Below, piece by piece: positions 9,540-17,018 of a stretch of DNA of 48,353 nt. The DNA is from CBDAPI01 sp964565865. Lineage in GTDB: Bacteria > Acidobacteriota > UBA6911 > RPQK01 > CBDAPI01. A model generated the notes under the pieces. The model saw nothing but the letters and a program-made list of their open reading frames with translations, did not search any database and was not told the DNA's origin. The stretch lies in contig CAZMGM010000016.1 in NCBI GenBank assembly GCA_964565865.1, forward strand, positions 1-48,353, written 5' to 3'. Made by a program: the position numbers and the translations under genes. Numbering within the stretch: the first letter of the stretch is position 1; every line of letters begins with the position of its first letter.

Positions 9540-10360
9540 TCATGACTCCGAGTCGGGTTCAAAAGCCTGGTATTCAATCCAAAGGTCTGCCAGAGGCACA
9601 TTGTCTGCACCGCCCCGATGTAAGACTACACGGTAACGCAAGACGACCTCCGCCCCCTTAGCCACCGCCGTCGGATCCCCGGGTCCCGGAGAAATCCATC
9701 CATGCGCCCGAGTCGATCGCTCTCCGAACCGCTTTGACCGGGCCTCCAGCCATTATCAATGGTTAGATCCTTGAGCATCCTGATGCAGGAGGAGAATCCG
9801 CCGTAGCCTTTGTCATCTTCCGAACCCCCAAGGCGAGTGTCATCGTGTTGTGGCATGAGACGGATCTCGAAGTCGATCTTTTGGATAGAACCCTGCTTTC
9901 GCGGACACGAACGACCGTTATTTCTTCGGCAATAGCCTCCTGACCGTCTCGGAAATGGGGTGATTTCCAGTGAAATCGGGCTCGAACCCCATCCCCGCTC
10001 TCGAGAACTCGGGACTCCTGAACGTCCCACGAAAAGCTCTTTTCCATTCACGGATCGCCCCCACGAACGTCGCCGATGAGAACTTGAGGCCAAGTCCAAC
10101 AAATCCCTCGGTGGTGGCGATGGTCTGCGGGAAATTCTTCGGTCAGAACCTCACCGTCGAGCCCGTAAAGCGAGTATATATAGTTGGAGCGACCGTATTT
10201 CCCGGTCAGCGATTTGGCCATCAACTGCTAGAACAGCACCGGACGGACACCTTCTTCAAACAGATAGCTTCCTCCTGGCGAGTCACCTGGATCGAAGAGC
10301 CTCTTGCCGGGGGTTGGCTGGGATTCTGGCTTTGGAAGAACGAACACAAGAGCGCGAGGC
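9540..10360 (-). pseudogene. Decayed DUF6807 (PmoA-like) gene, several stops and frameshifts
   Basis: Minus-strand pieces in different frames read like successive parts of one DUF6807 protein. From the 5' side they are GKRLFDPGDSPGGSYLFEEG and VRPVLF, then an in-frame TAG at 10230-10228, then SLTGKYGRSNYIYSLYGLDG and FPADHRHHRGICW, which carries the family's His-rich motif. A TGA at 10050-10048 follows, then MEKSFSWDVQESRV and VRARFHWKSPHF. A frameshift near 9.90 kb leads to KIDFEIRLMPQHDD and GGSEDDKGYGGFS. Another near 9.74 kb leads to VKAVRRAIDSGAWMDFSG, and a third break near 9.66 kb to LRYRVVLHRGG and LADLWIEYQAF, ending at TGA 9542-9540. The piece before LRYRVV is shorter than expected, which suggests a deletion. 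The N-terminus upstream of about 10.36 kb is not recognisable. DUF6807 proteins are usually secreted and found in polysaccharide or glycan loci; their activity is not established. Confidence 0.78.
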
Positions 10361-10569
10361 TAAAATTGGCTGTTGTCGACCGAAGTCGTATTCTTCCCAC
10401 TTGGGAAATTTAGCAGTGGCTGGAACTGTCTGCACCGAGTGGGCTATCGACTCACCGTCAGAAATTGTGAGTCCCGACCTTCCACTCACTACCGATGACA
10501 TCCTTCCGGAGACACCGACTACAGACAACGAACCCTGAAGGATCGTACCGGGATTAGTCTGAAAGGATT

Positions 10570-10598
10570 TTGATCCTTCCGGAGCGGTGGTTTACAAT
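10570..10598 (+). promoter_or_regulatory. Sigma70-type promoter with overlapping inverted repeat
   Basis: TTGATC (10570-10575), a 17-bp spacer and TACAAT (10593-10598) form a good housekeeping-type promoter for the orphan gene that starts at 10617. The -35 hexamer sits inside the inverted repeat AAGGAT-TTTG-ATCCTT (10563-10578), which could be an operator. The position makes the upstream GTG 10587 an unlikely start, because it would precede the transcript. Confidence 0.5.
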
Positions 10599-10616
10599 TG
10601 CTTGCTCCACAGGGAT

Positions 10617-11198
10617 ATGGTCACACAACCAAAAGAATCGATCGACGGGATATTAGGCAAGATCATCGATGATTGGTACGGGAACATCTCCCTCCACTAC
10701 ATCACTGAGGAAGATCTGGCGGAGACTCGACCCGAAACAACCGTACAGCTCAAGCGATTCCATGACGCAAAGGGTCACCGCATCAAGTTCAATAAGTACG
10801 AACTGGATATCACTTACGGCTTGAAAGCCACCTGGGCCGACAAGCAGATCGCGATCGAGATCAGTGTCAACAATAAGGTTGAGCACTTCGACTACGAAGA
10901 CTTCAGAGAACAGCTGTTCGCCCACTATCATCACGCAGGATCGCTGCGTATCACCAAACCCCAGGACATGAAGCGGCCCATGTATCGAGAGGTATTCCAA
11001 CTCCAGAGCCGCCTGGAAGATGCCTTTCAAGTGGAGAGGAACGCGGGTCGCGCCGACATCATGCGACTCACTTTTCAGATCTCGGAGGAGTACATAGACA
11101 GACTCATCGTCCGGCCGGGAGCCACCAGAGAACTCATTGAAAGATATTGCGTAGCCCCGTTCCGGAGCGTGTACGCCCGCGTTTATCGAAGTGTCTAA
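10617..11198 (+). CDS. Hypothetical protein, no family recognised
   Basis: 193 aa from ATG 10617. I chose this over GTG 10587 because a promoter -10 box lies at 10593-10598 and AGGG precedes the ATG. I do not recognise the family. The protein is soluble and highly charged, without a signal peptide or membrane segment. The first half looks beta-rich (KFNKYELDITYGLKATW, then QIAIEISVNNKVEHFDYEDF), followed by a His-rich stretch (FAHYHHAG) and a predicted helical second half (YREVFQLQSRLEDAFQVERN) ending in an Arg-rich tail. Base composition and codon use look like those of neighbouring genes, which supports real coding. It stands alone between the DUF6807 relic and the ClpX-like gene, with its own promoter. 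Confidence 0.72.
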   Translation: MVTQPKESIDGILGKIIDDWYGNISLHYITEEDLAETRPETTVQLKRFHDAKGHRIKFNKYELDITYGLKATWADKQIAIEISVNNKVEHFDYEDFREQLFAHYHHAGSLRITKPQDMKRPMYREVFQLQSRLEDAFQVERNAGRADIMRLTFQISEEYIDRLIVRPGATRELIERYCVAPFRSVYARVYRSV

Positions 11199-11568
11199 AC
11201 TTCCTGATGTTCTGCTTGCCGGACCCCATTCTGTCCGTCGTGAGAGTCGGGCACAGCCAGTTCGCCTTGCATCCAGACGGCGCGTAACGCAAGCGTTGTG
11301 GAAAAAAGCAGCAAAGAAAATAGTGACGGTGGACGGCAAATCAGAGCCCCCGGCGAAAGCCCGGGGAAGGAAAACAGGGATCTACAACCTGTGCTTCCTG
11401 CCGCTCCCGCGGCCAGCCCTGATCGTCTCTCGCCACAGGAACCAGAAACCGCATCGGCTAACGAGTGCAAACCGGAGCTAACGACTGACAAGACTTGCCA
11501 CAGTGCCCCCTGGATCCTATGACTAGGGGTACCATCTGATAGAGTTGACAGAAGATTCGTGTTGAACG
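11199..11568 (+). repeat. 370-bp intergenic region with a REP-like hairpin
   Basis: No gene is supported here. At 11348-11366 a GC-rich hairpin (CCCCGG, 7-nt loop, CCGGGG) is flanked by AATCAGAG on the left and GGAAGGAAAAC on the right. Nearly the same flank-hairpin-flank order recurs at 37281-37316 (AATCAGAG, then CCGGC-GGGA-GCCGG, then AGGAAAAGAAATCT), so this is a dispersed intergenic repeat with two copies in the window. The rest carries the promoter for the next gene. Confidence 0.5.
11495..11523 (+). promoter_or_regulatory. Candidate sigma70 promoter of the ClpX-like gene
   Basis: TTGCCA (11495-11500), 17-bp spacer, TATGAC (11518-11523). Initiation near 11530 gives a leader of about 40 nt before ATG 11569. 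Confidence 0.4.
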
Positions 11569-13116
11569 ATGGGAGTTGAAGACAAGTTTAATCCAGACGA
11601 TTTGAAGCAGTTGCTGAAGGGCAAGTATGGACCCGGGGTTCATGTCGAGGTGTTTCCGAGACAGGAAGCTGAGGCATCGGACCCGGTTGAAGAAGCGGAA
11701 CAGAAGAAAACCCGGGCCCTTGAGTTCGAATATAAGCCCAGTGAAATCAAGAGTTATCTCGATCGCTACGTCATTCAGCAGGACGAAGCCAAAAAGGTTC
11801 TGGCCACCGCGATCTGCGACCACTACCACCACATTCAGATCTCAAAGGGTCGCGACGAGCTAATCGACTACAAGAAACAGAACATCGTCCTCATTGGCCC
11901 GACCGGAGTCGGGAAAACCTACCTGGTTCAGAATATCGCTAGACTGATCGGTGTTCCTTTCGTGAAGGCGGATGCCACCAAGTTCAGCGAAACCGGCTAC
12001 GTCGGCGGTGATGTTGAGGACCTGATACGCGAGCTTGTGGCTCAAGCCGACGGCGACGCGGAACTGGCGCAGTACGGAATTGTCTACCTGGATGAAATCG
12101 ACAAGATAGCCGGTGCCAACAATCTCCTCGGTCGCGACGTTTCCGGCCAGGGTGTGCAAAGGGGATTGCTGAAGTTGATGGAAGACACGGAGGTGCCTTT
12201 GCGCTCCTCCAGCGACGTGGCCGGCCAGATGCAGGCCCTGCTCGAGTTCCAGAGCCAGGGGAAGCTGGACCGAAAGACGATCAGTACTCGTCACATTCTG
12301 TTCATCGTGAGCGGAGCCTTCAACGGCCTCACAGATATCGTCCGCAAGCGCATTGGATCGACTCAGATCGGCTTTATGACAGAGAAAAGTGCCTCCAGAG
12401 AGAGAGACGACAGCCACCTTCTCAACCTGGTTCGTTCCAAAGACTTCATCGAGTTCGGGTTTGAGGCAGAGTTCGTTGGGAGGCTGCCCGTGGTGGTTCA
12501 CTGCAACCCCCTTTATGAGCAAGATCTATTTGAGATCCTCAAGTATTCGGAAGGCTCTCTGCTCAGACAGTACAAGAAGGACTTCCTGGCCTATGGCATT
12601 GATGTCTATTTTACGGACGAAGGGATGCACGCCATCTCCGAGCTGGCGGTCCCGGAGGAGACTGGGGCCCGCGGCTTAATGACAGTGTGCGAGAAGGCCT
12701 TTCGTGAATACAAGTACCAGCTCCCCGATCACGAGGAAGTGCGTGAGTTCGTGGTCACGCGGGAGATGGTCGAAAGGCCTGCCGAGAAGCTCGCCGAGCT
12801 ACTCGACAATCCTGCTATGTACCGATTGCGAGTTGCCGAATTCCAACTCGAGAAGTTCAAGGGTCACTTTTTGGAAAAGCATGGAATCCAGCTTAGCTTT
12901 AGCCAGGAGGCCCTTGAGAGAATCGCGCAGAAGACTTCCGAGCACAGACAATCGATTATCGAGTTCTGCGACACCTTGTTCAGGGACTACCAGCATGGCC
13001 TAAACCTGCTCCAGAAAGTTCCCAAGCTGGGACAGCTGGAGGTGGACACGGAAGGGGTCGACGATCCGGGCACCGCCATCGAGCGTTGGATCCGGGAAAA
13101 CTACAGAGGCCCTTAA
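11569..13116 (+). CDS. ClpX-like AAA+ unfoldase lacking the zinc-binding domain
   Basis: 515 aa, longer than ClpX (about 424). Walker A is GPTGVGKT (110-117) and Walker B YLDEIDKIA (Asp175-Glu176). The ClpX pore loop GYVG is at 143-146, an IGF tripeptide like the ClpP-docking loop is at 267-269, and the sensor region FVGRLPVV follows. This supports a hexameric ATP-driven protein unfoldase able to dock on ClpP. In place of the N-terminal C4 zinc domain there is a charged stretch of about 45 aa. After the AAA+ small domain there is an extra C-terminal part of about 100 aa (from about 410) that ClpX does not have. No clpP lies nearby, and a canonical clpX may exist elsewhere. HslU is excluded by the pore and IGF loops. 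The gene is monocistronic, between its own promoter and a strong terminator. Confidence 0.85.
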   Translation: MGVEDKFNPDDLKQLLKGKYGPGVHVEVFPRQEAEASDPVEEAEQKKTRALEFEYKPSEIKSYLDRYVIQQDEAKKVLATAICDHYHHIQISKGRDELIDYKKQNIVLIGPTGVGKTYLVQNIARLIGVPFVKADATKFSETGYVGGDVEDLIRELVAQADGDAELAQYGIVYLDEIDKIAGANNLLGRDVSGQGVQRGLLKLMEDTEVPLRSSSDVAGQMQALLEFQSQGKLDRKTISTRHILFIVSGAFNGLTDIVRKRIGSTQIGFMTEKSASRERDDSHLLNLVRSKDFIEFGFEAEFVGRLPVVVHCNPLYEQDLFEILKYSEGSLLRQYKKDFLAYGIDVYFTDEGMHAISELAVPEETGARGLMTVCEKAFREYKYQLPDHEEVREFVVTREMVERPAEKLAELLDNPAMYRLRVAEFQLEKFKGHFLEKHGIQLSFSQEALERIAQKTSEHRQSIIEFCDTLFRDYQHGLNLLQKVPKLGQLEVDTEGVDDPGTAIERWIRENYRGP

Positions 13117-13118
13117 GG

Positions 13119-13152
13119 AAAAAAGGGGGCTGGATACTCTGCCACCTTTTTT
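13119..13152. terminator. Bidirectional intrinsic terminator
   Basis: AAAAAAGGGGGC (13119-13130), a 10-nt loop and GCCACCTTTTTT (13141-13152) form a stem with one mismatch. It has T-runs in both directions, so it can serve the ClpX-like gene (plus) and the aldo/keto reductase (minus), whose stop codon overlaps its edge. Confidence 0.8.
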
Positions 13153-14113
13153 ACTGATAAAAGTTCTTCTCCCAGGCATGGCCGCTGAGCTCCTGCATCA
13201 GCTCCGCATTGAGAGGTGGAAGGCCGGAGACGGCCAGATTGGAAACCACGTGGGCACTGGATCTCATACCCGGGATGACGGTCGAGACCGCCTCCGGCTG
13301 CAAACAGAAGCGCAGTGCCAGCTCGGGAAGGGTTTGCACCTCTTCTCCCAGCAACTCTAAGAGCTTCTGAACACGGTCCTGAACCTGCTGCTTCCGATCT
13401 CCACTGAAATATCGGTTGCGCCAGTCCTTCCTGGCAAAGCTGGTTTCGGGCGTAATCTCTCCTGTAAGCGCCCCCTCGTCAAAGGGAACCCGGGCGATGA
13501 CACCAACGCCACTCTCCTCACAGACCCCGAGCAACTTCTTTTCCGGGCTCTGATCGAAGATATTGTAGATCACCTGAACCGTGTCGATCCGTCCCGAGCG
13601 TGCAATCTCAACAGCTGTCTCGGCCTCGTGAGCTCCCACAGAGATCCCAAAGTGAGCAACCTTCCCGGATGCCTGCAAGTCGATCAGCGTGTCATGCCAC
13701 TCATCCTGATGAATCCAATCCGCAGACCAAACGTGCAACTGTAGTAGATCCAGACGCTCCACTCCCAGATTCTGGAGGCTCTGTTCGGCACAGGAGTTGA
13801 CATACTTCCGGGGAAAGACTTCTGTTACCTTGCCCTGGGCTGACCACCTCCCATTCTCCGGAGGCACCTTGGTGGCAACGAGGACCCGGTCCCGGCGCTC
13901 CACCAGAAAACGACCGATCAATCGCTCGCTGTGGCCCCGACCGTAGACCAGGGCCGTGTCGATGAAGGTAAGCCCCAGGTCGGCAGCTTCATGGAGCGCC
14001 CGCAGTGATTCGCGGTCGCTGGCTCCACGCCACAAAAGCCGGCCGATTCCCCAGGCACCGAAGCCAATTTCTGAAACTTCTAGACCCGTCTTGCCCAGTG
14101 GTCGATACCGCAT
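13151..14113 (-). CDS. Aldo/keto reductase
   Basis: 320 aa from ATG 14113, where the family N-terminus MRYRPLGKTGLEVSEIGFGA begins; the frame is open 47 codons further upstream but that part looks unlike protein. It is an NADPH-dependent TIM-barrel oxidoreductase acting on carbonyl or sugar substrates; the substrate is not evident. Catalytic residues fit: Asp and Tyr in FIDTALVYGRGHSE, Lys in VLVATKVP, His in LDLLQLHVW. The C-terminal cofactor segment reads AVSTVIPGMRS. The closest groups by motif are the bacterial AKR proteins of the YajO/L-glyceraldehyde-reductase type. An extended -10 box ends 9 nt before the ATG. The gene is divergent from pyrE and convergent with the ClpX-like gene. Confidence 0.9.
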   Translation of the reverse strand: MRYRPLGKTGLEVSEIGFGAWGIGRLLWRGASDRESLRALHEAADLGLTFIDTALVYGRGHSERLIGRFLVERRDRVLVATKVPPENGRWSAQGKVTEVFPRKYVNSCAEQSLQNLGVERLDLLQLHVWSADWIHQDEWHDTLIDLQASGKVAHFGISVGAHEAETAVEIARSGRIDTVQVIYNIFDQSPEKKLLGVCEESGVGVIARVPFDEGALTGEITPETSFARKDWRNRYFSGDRKQQVQDRVQKLLELLGEEVQTLPELALRFCLQPEAVSTVIPGMRSSAHVVSNLAVSGLPPLNAELMQELSGHAWEKNFYQ

Positions 14114-14122
14114 TTGAGCACA

Positions 14123-14131
14123 AATATAACA
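14123..14131 (-). promoter_or_regulatory. Extended -10 promoter of the aldo/keto reductase
   Basis: On the minus strand TGTTATATT (TG at 14131-14130, TATATT at 14128-14123) stands 9 nt before ATG 14113. Transcription would start within a few bases of the start codon, and no Shine-Dalgarno sequence is present. Confidence 0.45.
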
Positions 14132-14231
14132 CGCCCACTTGTAGGGAAAGCCTCTTGTGGGGTAGAGTTTTGCGGCTGAATCGGCCACTTTGGTGACGAG
14201 CCTTTTCGGGCGACCTGGCTTGCGGAAATTC

Positions 14232-14840
14232 ATGGCAGTACCGGACGACTCCAACAGGGAGCAACTTCTTCACTTGCTGCGTACCCGTTCTCTAGAGCTG
14301 GGCCACTTTAAGCTAACATCAGGCAGATCCAGCCTCTACTACTTCGACAGCAAGTTCACGACGCTTCACCCCGAAGGCTCCTACTTGACTGCCAAGCTGA
14401 TTCTCGAAACGATCAGAGAGAAGGCACTGCGTATAGACGCAATCGGAGGCCTGACGCTGGGCGCCGATCCGATCGTGGGGGCCGTGGCAGCCATCAGCCA
14501 TGCCGAGGATGACCTCTACGATCCTGTTTCAGGGTTCATCGTCCGCAAGCAGGTCAAGGAACACGGAACCAAGCGGCTCCTGGAAGGCTACAATCCACCT
14601 GCCGGCGCCCGAGTGGCCATCGTTGATGACGTATGTACGACCGGGGGATCAACTCTGCAGGCCATCGAACGAGCGGAAGAGGCAGGCTGCCGGGTGAAGG
14701 CGGTTTTTTGCCTGGTGGATCGAGAAGAGGGGGGGGGGCAAGCCCTGCAGGACTACAACTTTCTTCCTCTGATCCAGGCTTCGGAGTTACTGAACGAGCC
14801 GGGGATTCAGGCGCGTCTGCGCGAGCTGGAGGCGGATTAA
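14232..14840 (+). CDS. pyrE: Orotate phosphoribosyltransferase
   Basis: 202 aa from ATG 14232 (the frame is open from ATG 14190, but the family starts near residue MAVPDDSNREQLLHLL). It joins orotate to PRPP, giving OMP in UMP synthesis. The N-terminal FKLTSGRSSLYYFDSK is the OPRT signature for the substrate loop, IGGLTLGADPIVGAVA holds the dimer and PRPP contacts, KEHGTKRLLEG is the catalytic flexible loop, and VAIVDDVCTTGGST (Asp132-Asp133) is the PRPP-binding motif. It is divergent from the aldo/keto reductase and is followed after 96 nt by the small CxxC protein. No attenuator-like hairpin with a pyrimidine run was seen upstream. Confidence 0.94.
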   Translation: MAVPDDSNREQLLHLLRTRSLELGHFKLTSGRSSLYYFDSKFTTLHPEGSYLTAKLILETIREKALRIDAIGGLTLGADPIVGAVAAISHAEDDLYDPVSGFIVRKQVKEHGTKRLLEGYNPPAGARVAIVDDVCTTGGSTLQAIERAEEAGCRVKAVFCLVDREEGGGQALQDYNFLPLIQASELLNEPGIQARLRELEAD

Positions 14841-14920
14841 CCCACTGGGAGAATGACGTAGGAGGCAGTCTTGTTCCAGCTTCGTGATTGCCCGCAGCCA
14901 GTGGCGGATTTTCCACTAGC

Positions 14921-14929
14921 TGCTAAGAT
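14921..14929 (+). promoter_or_regulatory. Extended -10 promoter next to a start codon
   Basis: TGCTAAGAT (TGC plus TAAGAT at 14924-14929) lies 7 nt before ATG 14937, a spacing that fits transcription starting at the A of the start codon (a leaderless mRNA). Confidence 0.4.
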
Positions 14930-14936
14930 GGACTCT

Positions 14937-15227
14937 ATGTCAGAAGAAGCGAAACGGGTGAAAGTCATTTGTCCCAGTTGTCAGGCCACTCTGACGATGG
15001 AGCCGACGACGGGACTCGTTATTCAGACCGAAGCCAAGAAAGTGGATTACTCTCTCAAGGACGCGGTCCAGAAGGAGCGGGAGAAGAAAAGTAAAGCCGA
15101 TGAGATGTTTGCTAAAGCATTCCAGGACGAAGAAAATCGTCATCAGTCGCTTGAGGAAAAGTTCAAGAAAGCGCTGGAAGCCAAAGACGAGCTGGATGAT
15201 CCAACCCGGCCGTTCGACCTTGACTAA
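14937..15227 (+). CDS. Small CxxC-containing coiled-coil protein
   Basis: 96 aa from ATG 14937 (alternative ATG 14928 in the same frame; TTG 14871 is less likely). I do not recognise a named family. The protein begins with a beta-type half zinc ribbon containing only one CPSC pair (VKVICPSCQATL), so a zinc site would need a second chain. The remainder is a highly charged Lys/Glu helix (about 35-85), predicted coiled coil, ending in a DDPTRPFDLD tail. Small CxxC plus coiled-coil proteins of this kind are common in Acidobacteriota and deltaproteobacterial-type genomes without assigned roles. The promoter overlapping the upstream ATG favours 14937. Confidence 0.65.
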   Translation: MSEEAKRVKVICPSCQATLTMEPTTGLVIQTEAKKVDYSLKDAVQKEREKKSKADEMFAKAFQDEENRHQSLEEKFKKALEAKDELDDPTRPFDLD

Positions 15228-15724
15228 GTGTAGCTGCACGGGCCGGTCTTGACCCGCCCTGCCTGGCAGGCGACCACGATTGCCCGCCTACGGAGAACAG
15301 GACCAGAAGTAAAACCTGCAATAGCCAACGGCTCGCTGATCCGCCAGAGAACCCTTCCCAGAGAGCTGAGATGGAAACCGATCCAGTGAGCGCCAGAACC
15401 GCCAGTTAAAAGGCCTTCGCATCAGCCCCTGTTCAATTTGACCAATGCTTTAACTGCTCCTCCTTGTACCGGCTAAAAGTCCTTTGTGCCACTCGCAGAC
15501 CGGGTATTCCACCTCCTATTTTGACCTCCAGATCGGTCCACAGTCTACGGGCTGGAGAGCAATCACGCCACCGGCATCGTCGTCTTCCACACGAAGTGCA
15601 AGTCACGGCAGGGAAGGCAGTTCCAGGGCATGTTATGCGCCTCCAGGGCCGTGGATCTTGTGTCTGACTCGAGGAAGGAATTAGAATCCGGTGATTCATT
15701 GACAGTGAGCAAAAGGTTAGGGAC
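15228..15724. other. 497-bp intergenic region with a GC-rich repeat
   Basis: No supported gene. The first part (about 15238-15296) is a GC-rich repeat-like block, with GGCGACCACGATTGCCCGCCTACGG-type ending, that resembles the block at 37208-37259 (GGGCGACCACGAGGGTCGC). Short open frames on both strands further on give low-complexity Arg/Cys/Ser-rich translations without family likeness. A possible relic on the minus strand at about 15.52-15.60 kb (VEDDDAGGVIALQPV) is too short to name. Confidence 0.45.
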
Positions 15725-16951
15725 ATGACTGATAAATCGATTGGTATTGGGATCATTGGAGCCGGCTTTCTGGCGGAAACGAGGGCCCGCTGCTACGGAC
15801 AGCTGCACGGCCTTGGAAGCATACGGGCCGTGGCCTCCCAGACAGAAGAGAAGGCGCGTGAATTTGCCAGGCGCTTCGGCGTGCCCAGGGTGTTGACGAG
15901 CTATGAAGAACTCTTGAATCTTCCCGAAATCGACGTGGTCGACCTGTGCATTCCCAATCACGTCCATCGCGAGGCCACAGAGGCGGCGGCGGCGGCGGGA
16001 AAACATGTGATCTGCACAAAGCCGCTGACCGCCTATACGGGGCAGGATCTTCCTGAGGGCAGCAAGGACGAGGAGGTATCAGGGCAGGATCCCCGGACCA
16101 TGCTGGAGGTGGCAGCGGCAGATGCTCAGGCGATGGTAGACGCGGCTCGAGGAGCCAGTGTTGAACTCATGTACGGCGAAAACTGGATTTATTCCCCATC
16201 AATTGTCAAAGCAACTGCCCTGATCCGGGAATCGGGTGGCGCGATTCTGGAGATGCGCGGAGGCGAGTGCCACAGCGGCTCCCACTCTCCCTACTCCAAG
16301 ATCTGGCGTTACACCGGCGGAGGGGCTCTCCTGCGCCTAGGGTCCCATCCCATTGGTGCCATGTTGTATCTCAAGGATCTGGAGGGCCGGGCCCGCGAGG
16401 GTCGCCCGGTTCGCCCCGTATCCGTGGTTGCTGAGGTGGGGGATCTCACTCGCATTCCGGCTGTCGCTCAAGAAGAACAGGCCTGGATCGCGACCGGATG
16501 GCAGGATGTCGAGAACTGGGCGTCCCTGATCATAACGTTCGAAGATGGCTCCCGCGGAGTTGTGTGGTCCTCCGACACGCTACTGGGAGGAATGGAAAGC
16601 CGGCTGGATGTTTTCCTCTCCAATGCTCACATCAAGTGCAACCTGAGCCCCAACAACCTAGTCCGGGCTTTTGCTCCAGACACGCACGTGTTTGGCGGTG
16701 AATACTTGATGGAGAAGGTTGAAACAAAGGCAGGCTGGAGCACTCCCATTCCCGATGAAGACTGGAGCTCCGGTCAGCTTGCCATGTGCCGGGATTTCAT
16801 GCTGGCTGTGGCTGAGGGTCGTCCCTCCATATCGACGGGGCGGCTAGGTCTGGAAGTGGTGAAGATGATTTACAGTGCCTACTGCTCAGCTCGGGAAGGA
16901 GCCAGGGTTGATCTCAGTGCAGGCGAGCCGGCAGGTGCACAACAGCAGTAG
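15725..16951 (+). CDS. Gfo/Idh/MocA-family oxidoreductase
   Basis: 408 aa. An NAD(P)-dependent dehydrogenase or dehydratase-like enzyme of the inositol/glucose-fructose oxidoreductase family. The Rossmann fold opens with GIGIIGAGFLAETRARCYGQ; the dinucleotide region continues through VDLCIPNHVHREATEAAA. The family's EKP motif is CTKPL here (Thr for Glu). The catalytic lysine survives, and the C-terminal alpha/beta domain contains GGALLRLGSHPIGAMLYL, with the usual catalytic His. Between residues about 103 and 132 there is an extra charged loop (TGQDLPEGSKDEEVSG) not usual in the family. The gene is followed after 67 nt by a KDG-kinase-like gene on the same strand and probably cotranscribed, so a sugar acid or polyol is the likely substrate. 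Inositol dehydrogenase (IolG) is one option but not proven. Confidence 0.85.
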   Translation: MTDKSIGIGIIGAGFLAETRARCYGQLHGLGSIRAVASQTEEKAREFARRFGVPRVLTSYEELLNLPEIDVVDLCIPNHVHREATEAAAAAGKHVICTKPLTAYTGQDLPEGSKDEEVSGQDPRTMLEVAAADAQAMVDAARGASVELMYGENWIYSPSIVKATALIRESGGAILEMRGGECHSGSHSPYSKIWRYTGGGALLRLGSHPIGAMLYLKDLEGRAREGRPVRPVSVVAEVGDLTRIPAVAQEEQAWIATGWQDVENWASLIITFEDGSRGVVWSSDTLLGGMESRLDVFLSNAHIKCNLSPNNLVRAFAPDTHVFGGEYLMEKVETKAGWSTPIPDEDWSSGQLAMCRDFMLAVAEGRPSISTGRLGLEVVKMIYSAYCSAREGARVDLSAGEPAGAQQQ

Positions 16952-17018
16952 AGAGACAGGCGGGCCGGCACGAGTCCGGCCCCTGCGAATACCGGCCAAG
17001 GAGCAGAGAGAGGTCTCA

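Noticed and set aside
9125..9610. Minus-strand ORF of 161 aa overlapping the end of hpt
   Set aside because: Its first part overlaps the DUF6807 relic tail in another frame (the relic reads LRYRVVLHRGG there) and its end is antisense to hpt; no family resemblance. The stretch 9325-9539 holds no gene I can support.
15433..15756. Minus-strand ORF of 107 aa upstream of the Gfo/Idh gene
   Set aside because: Ser/Arg/Cys-rich, no domain, and it overlaps the Gfo/Idh start; at most a short relic of an unknown gene.
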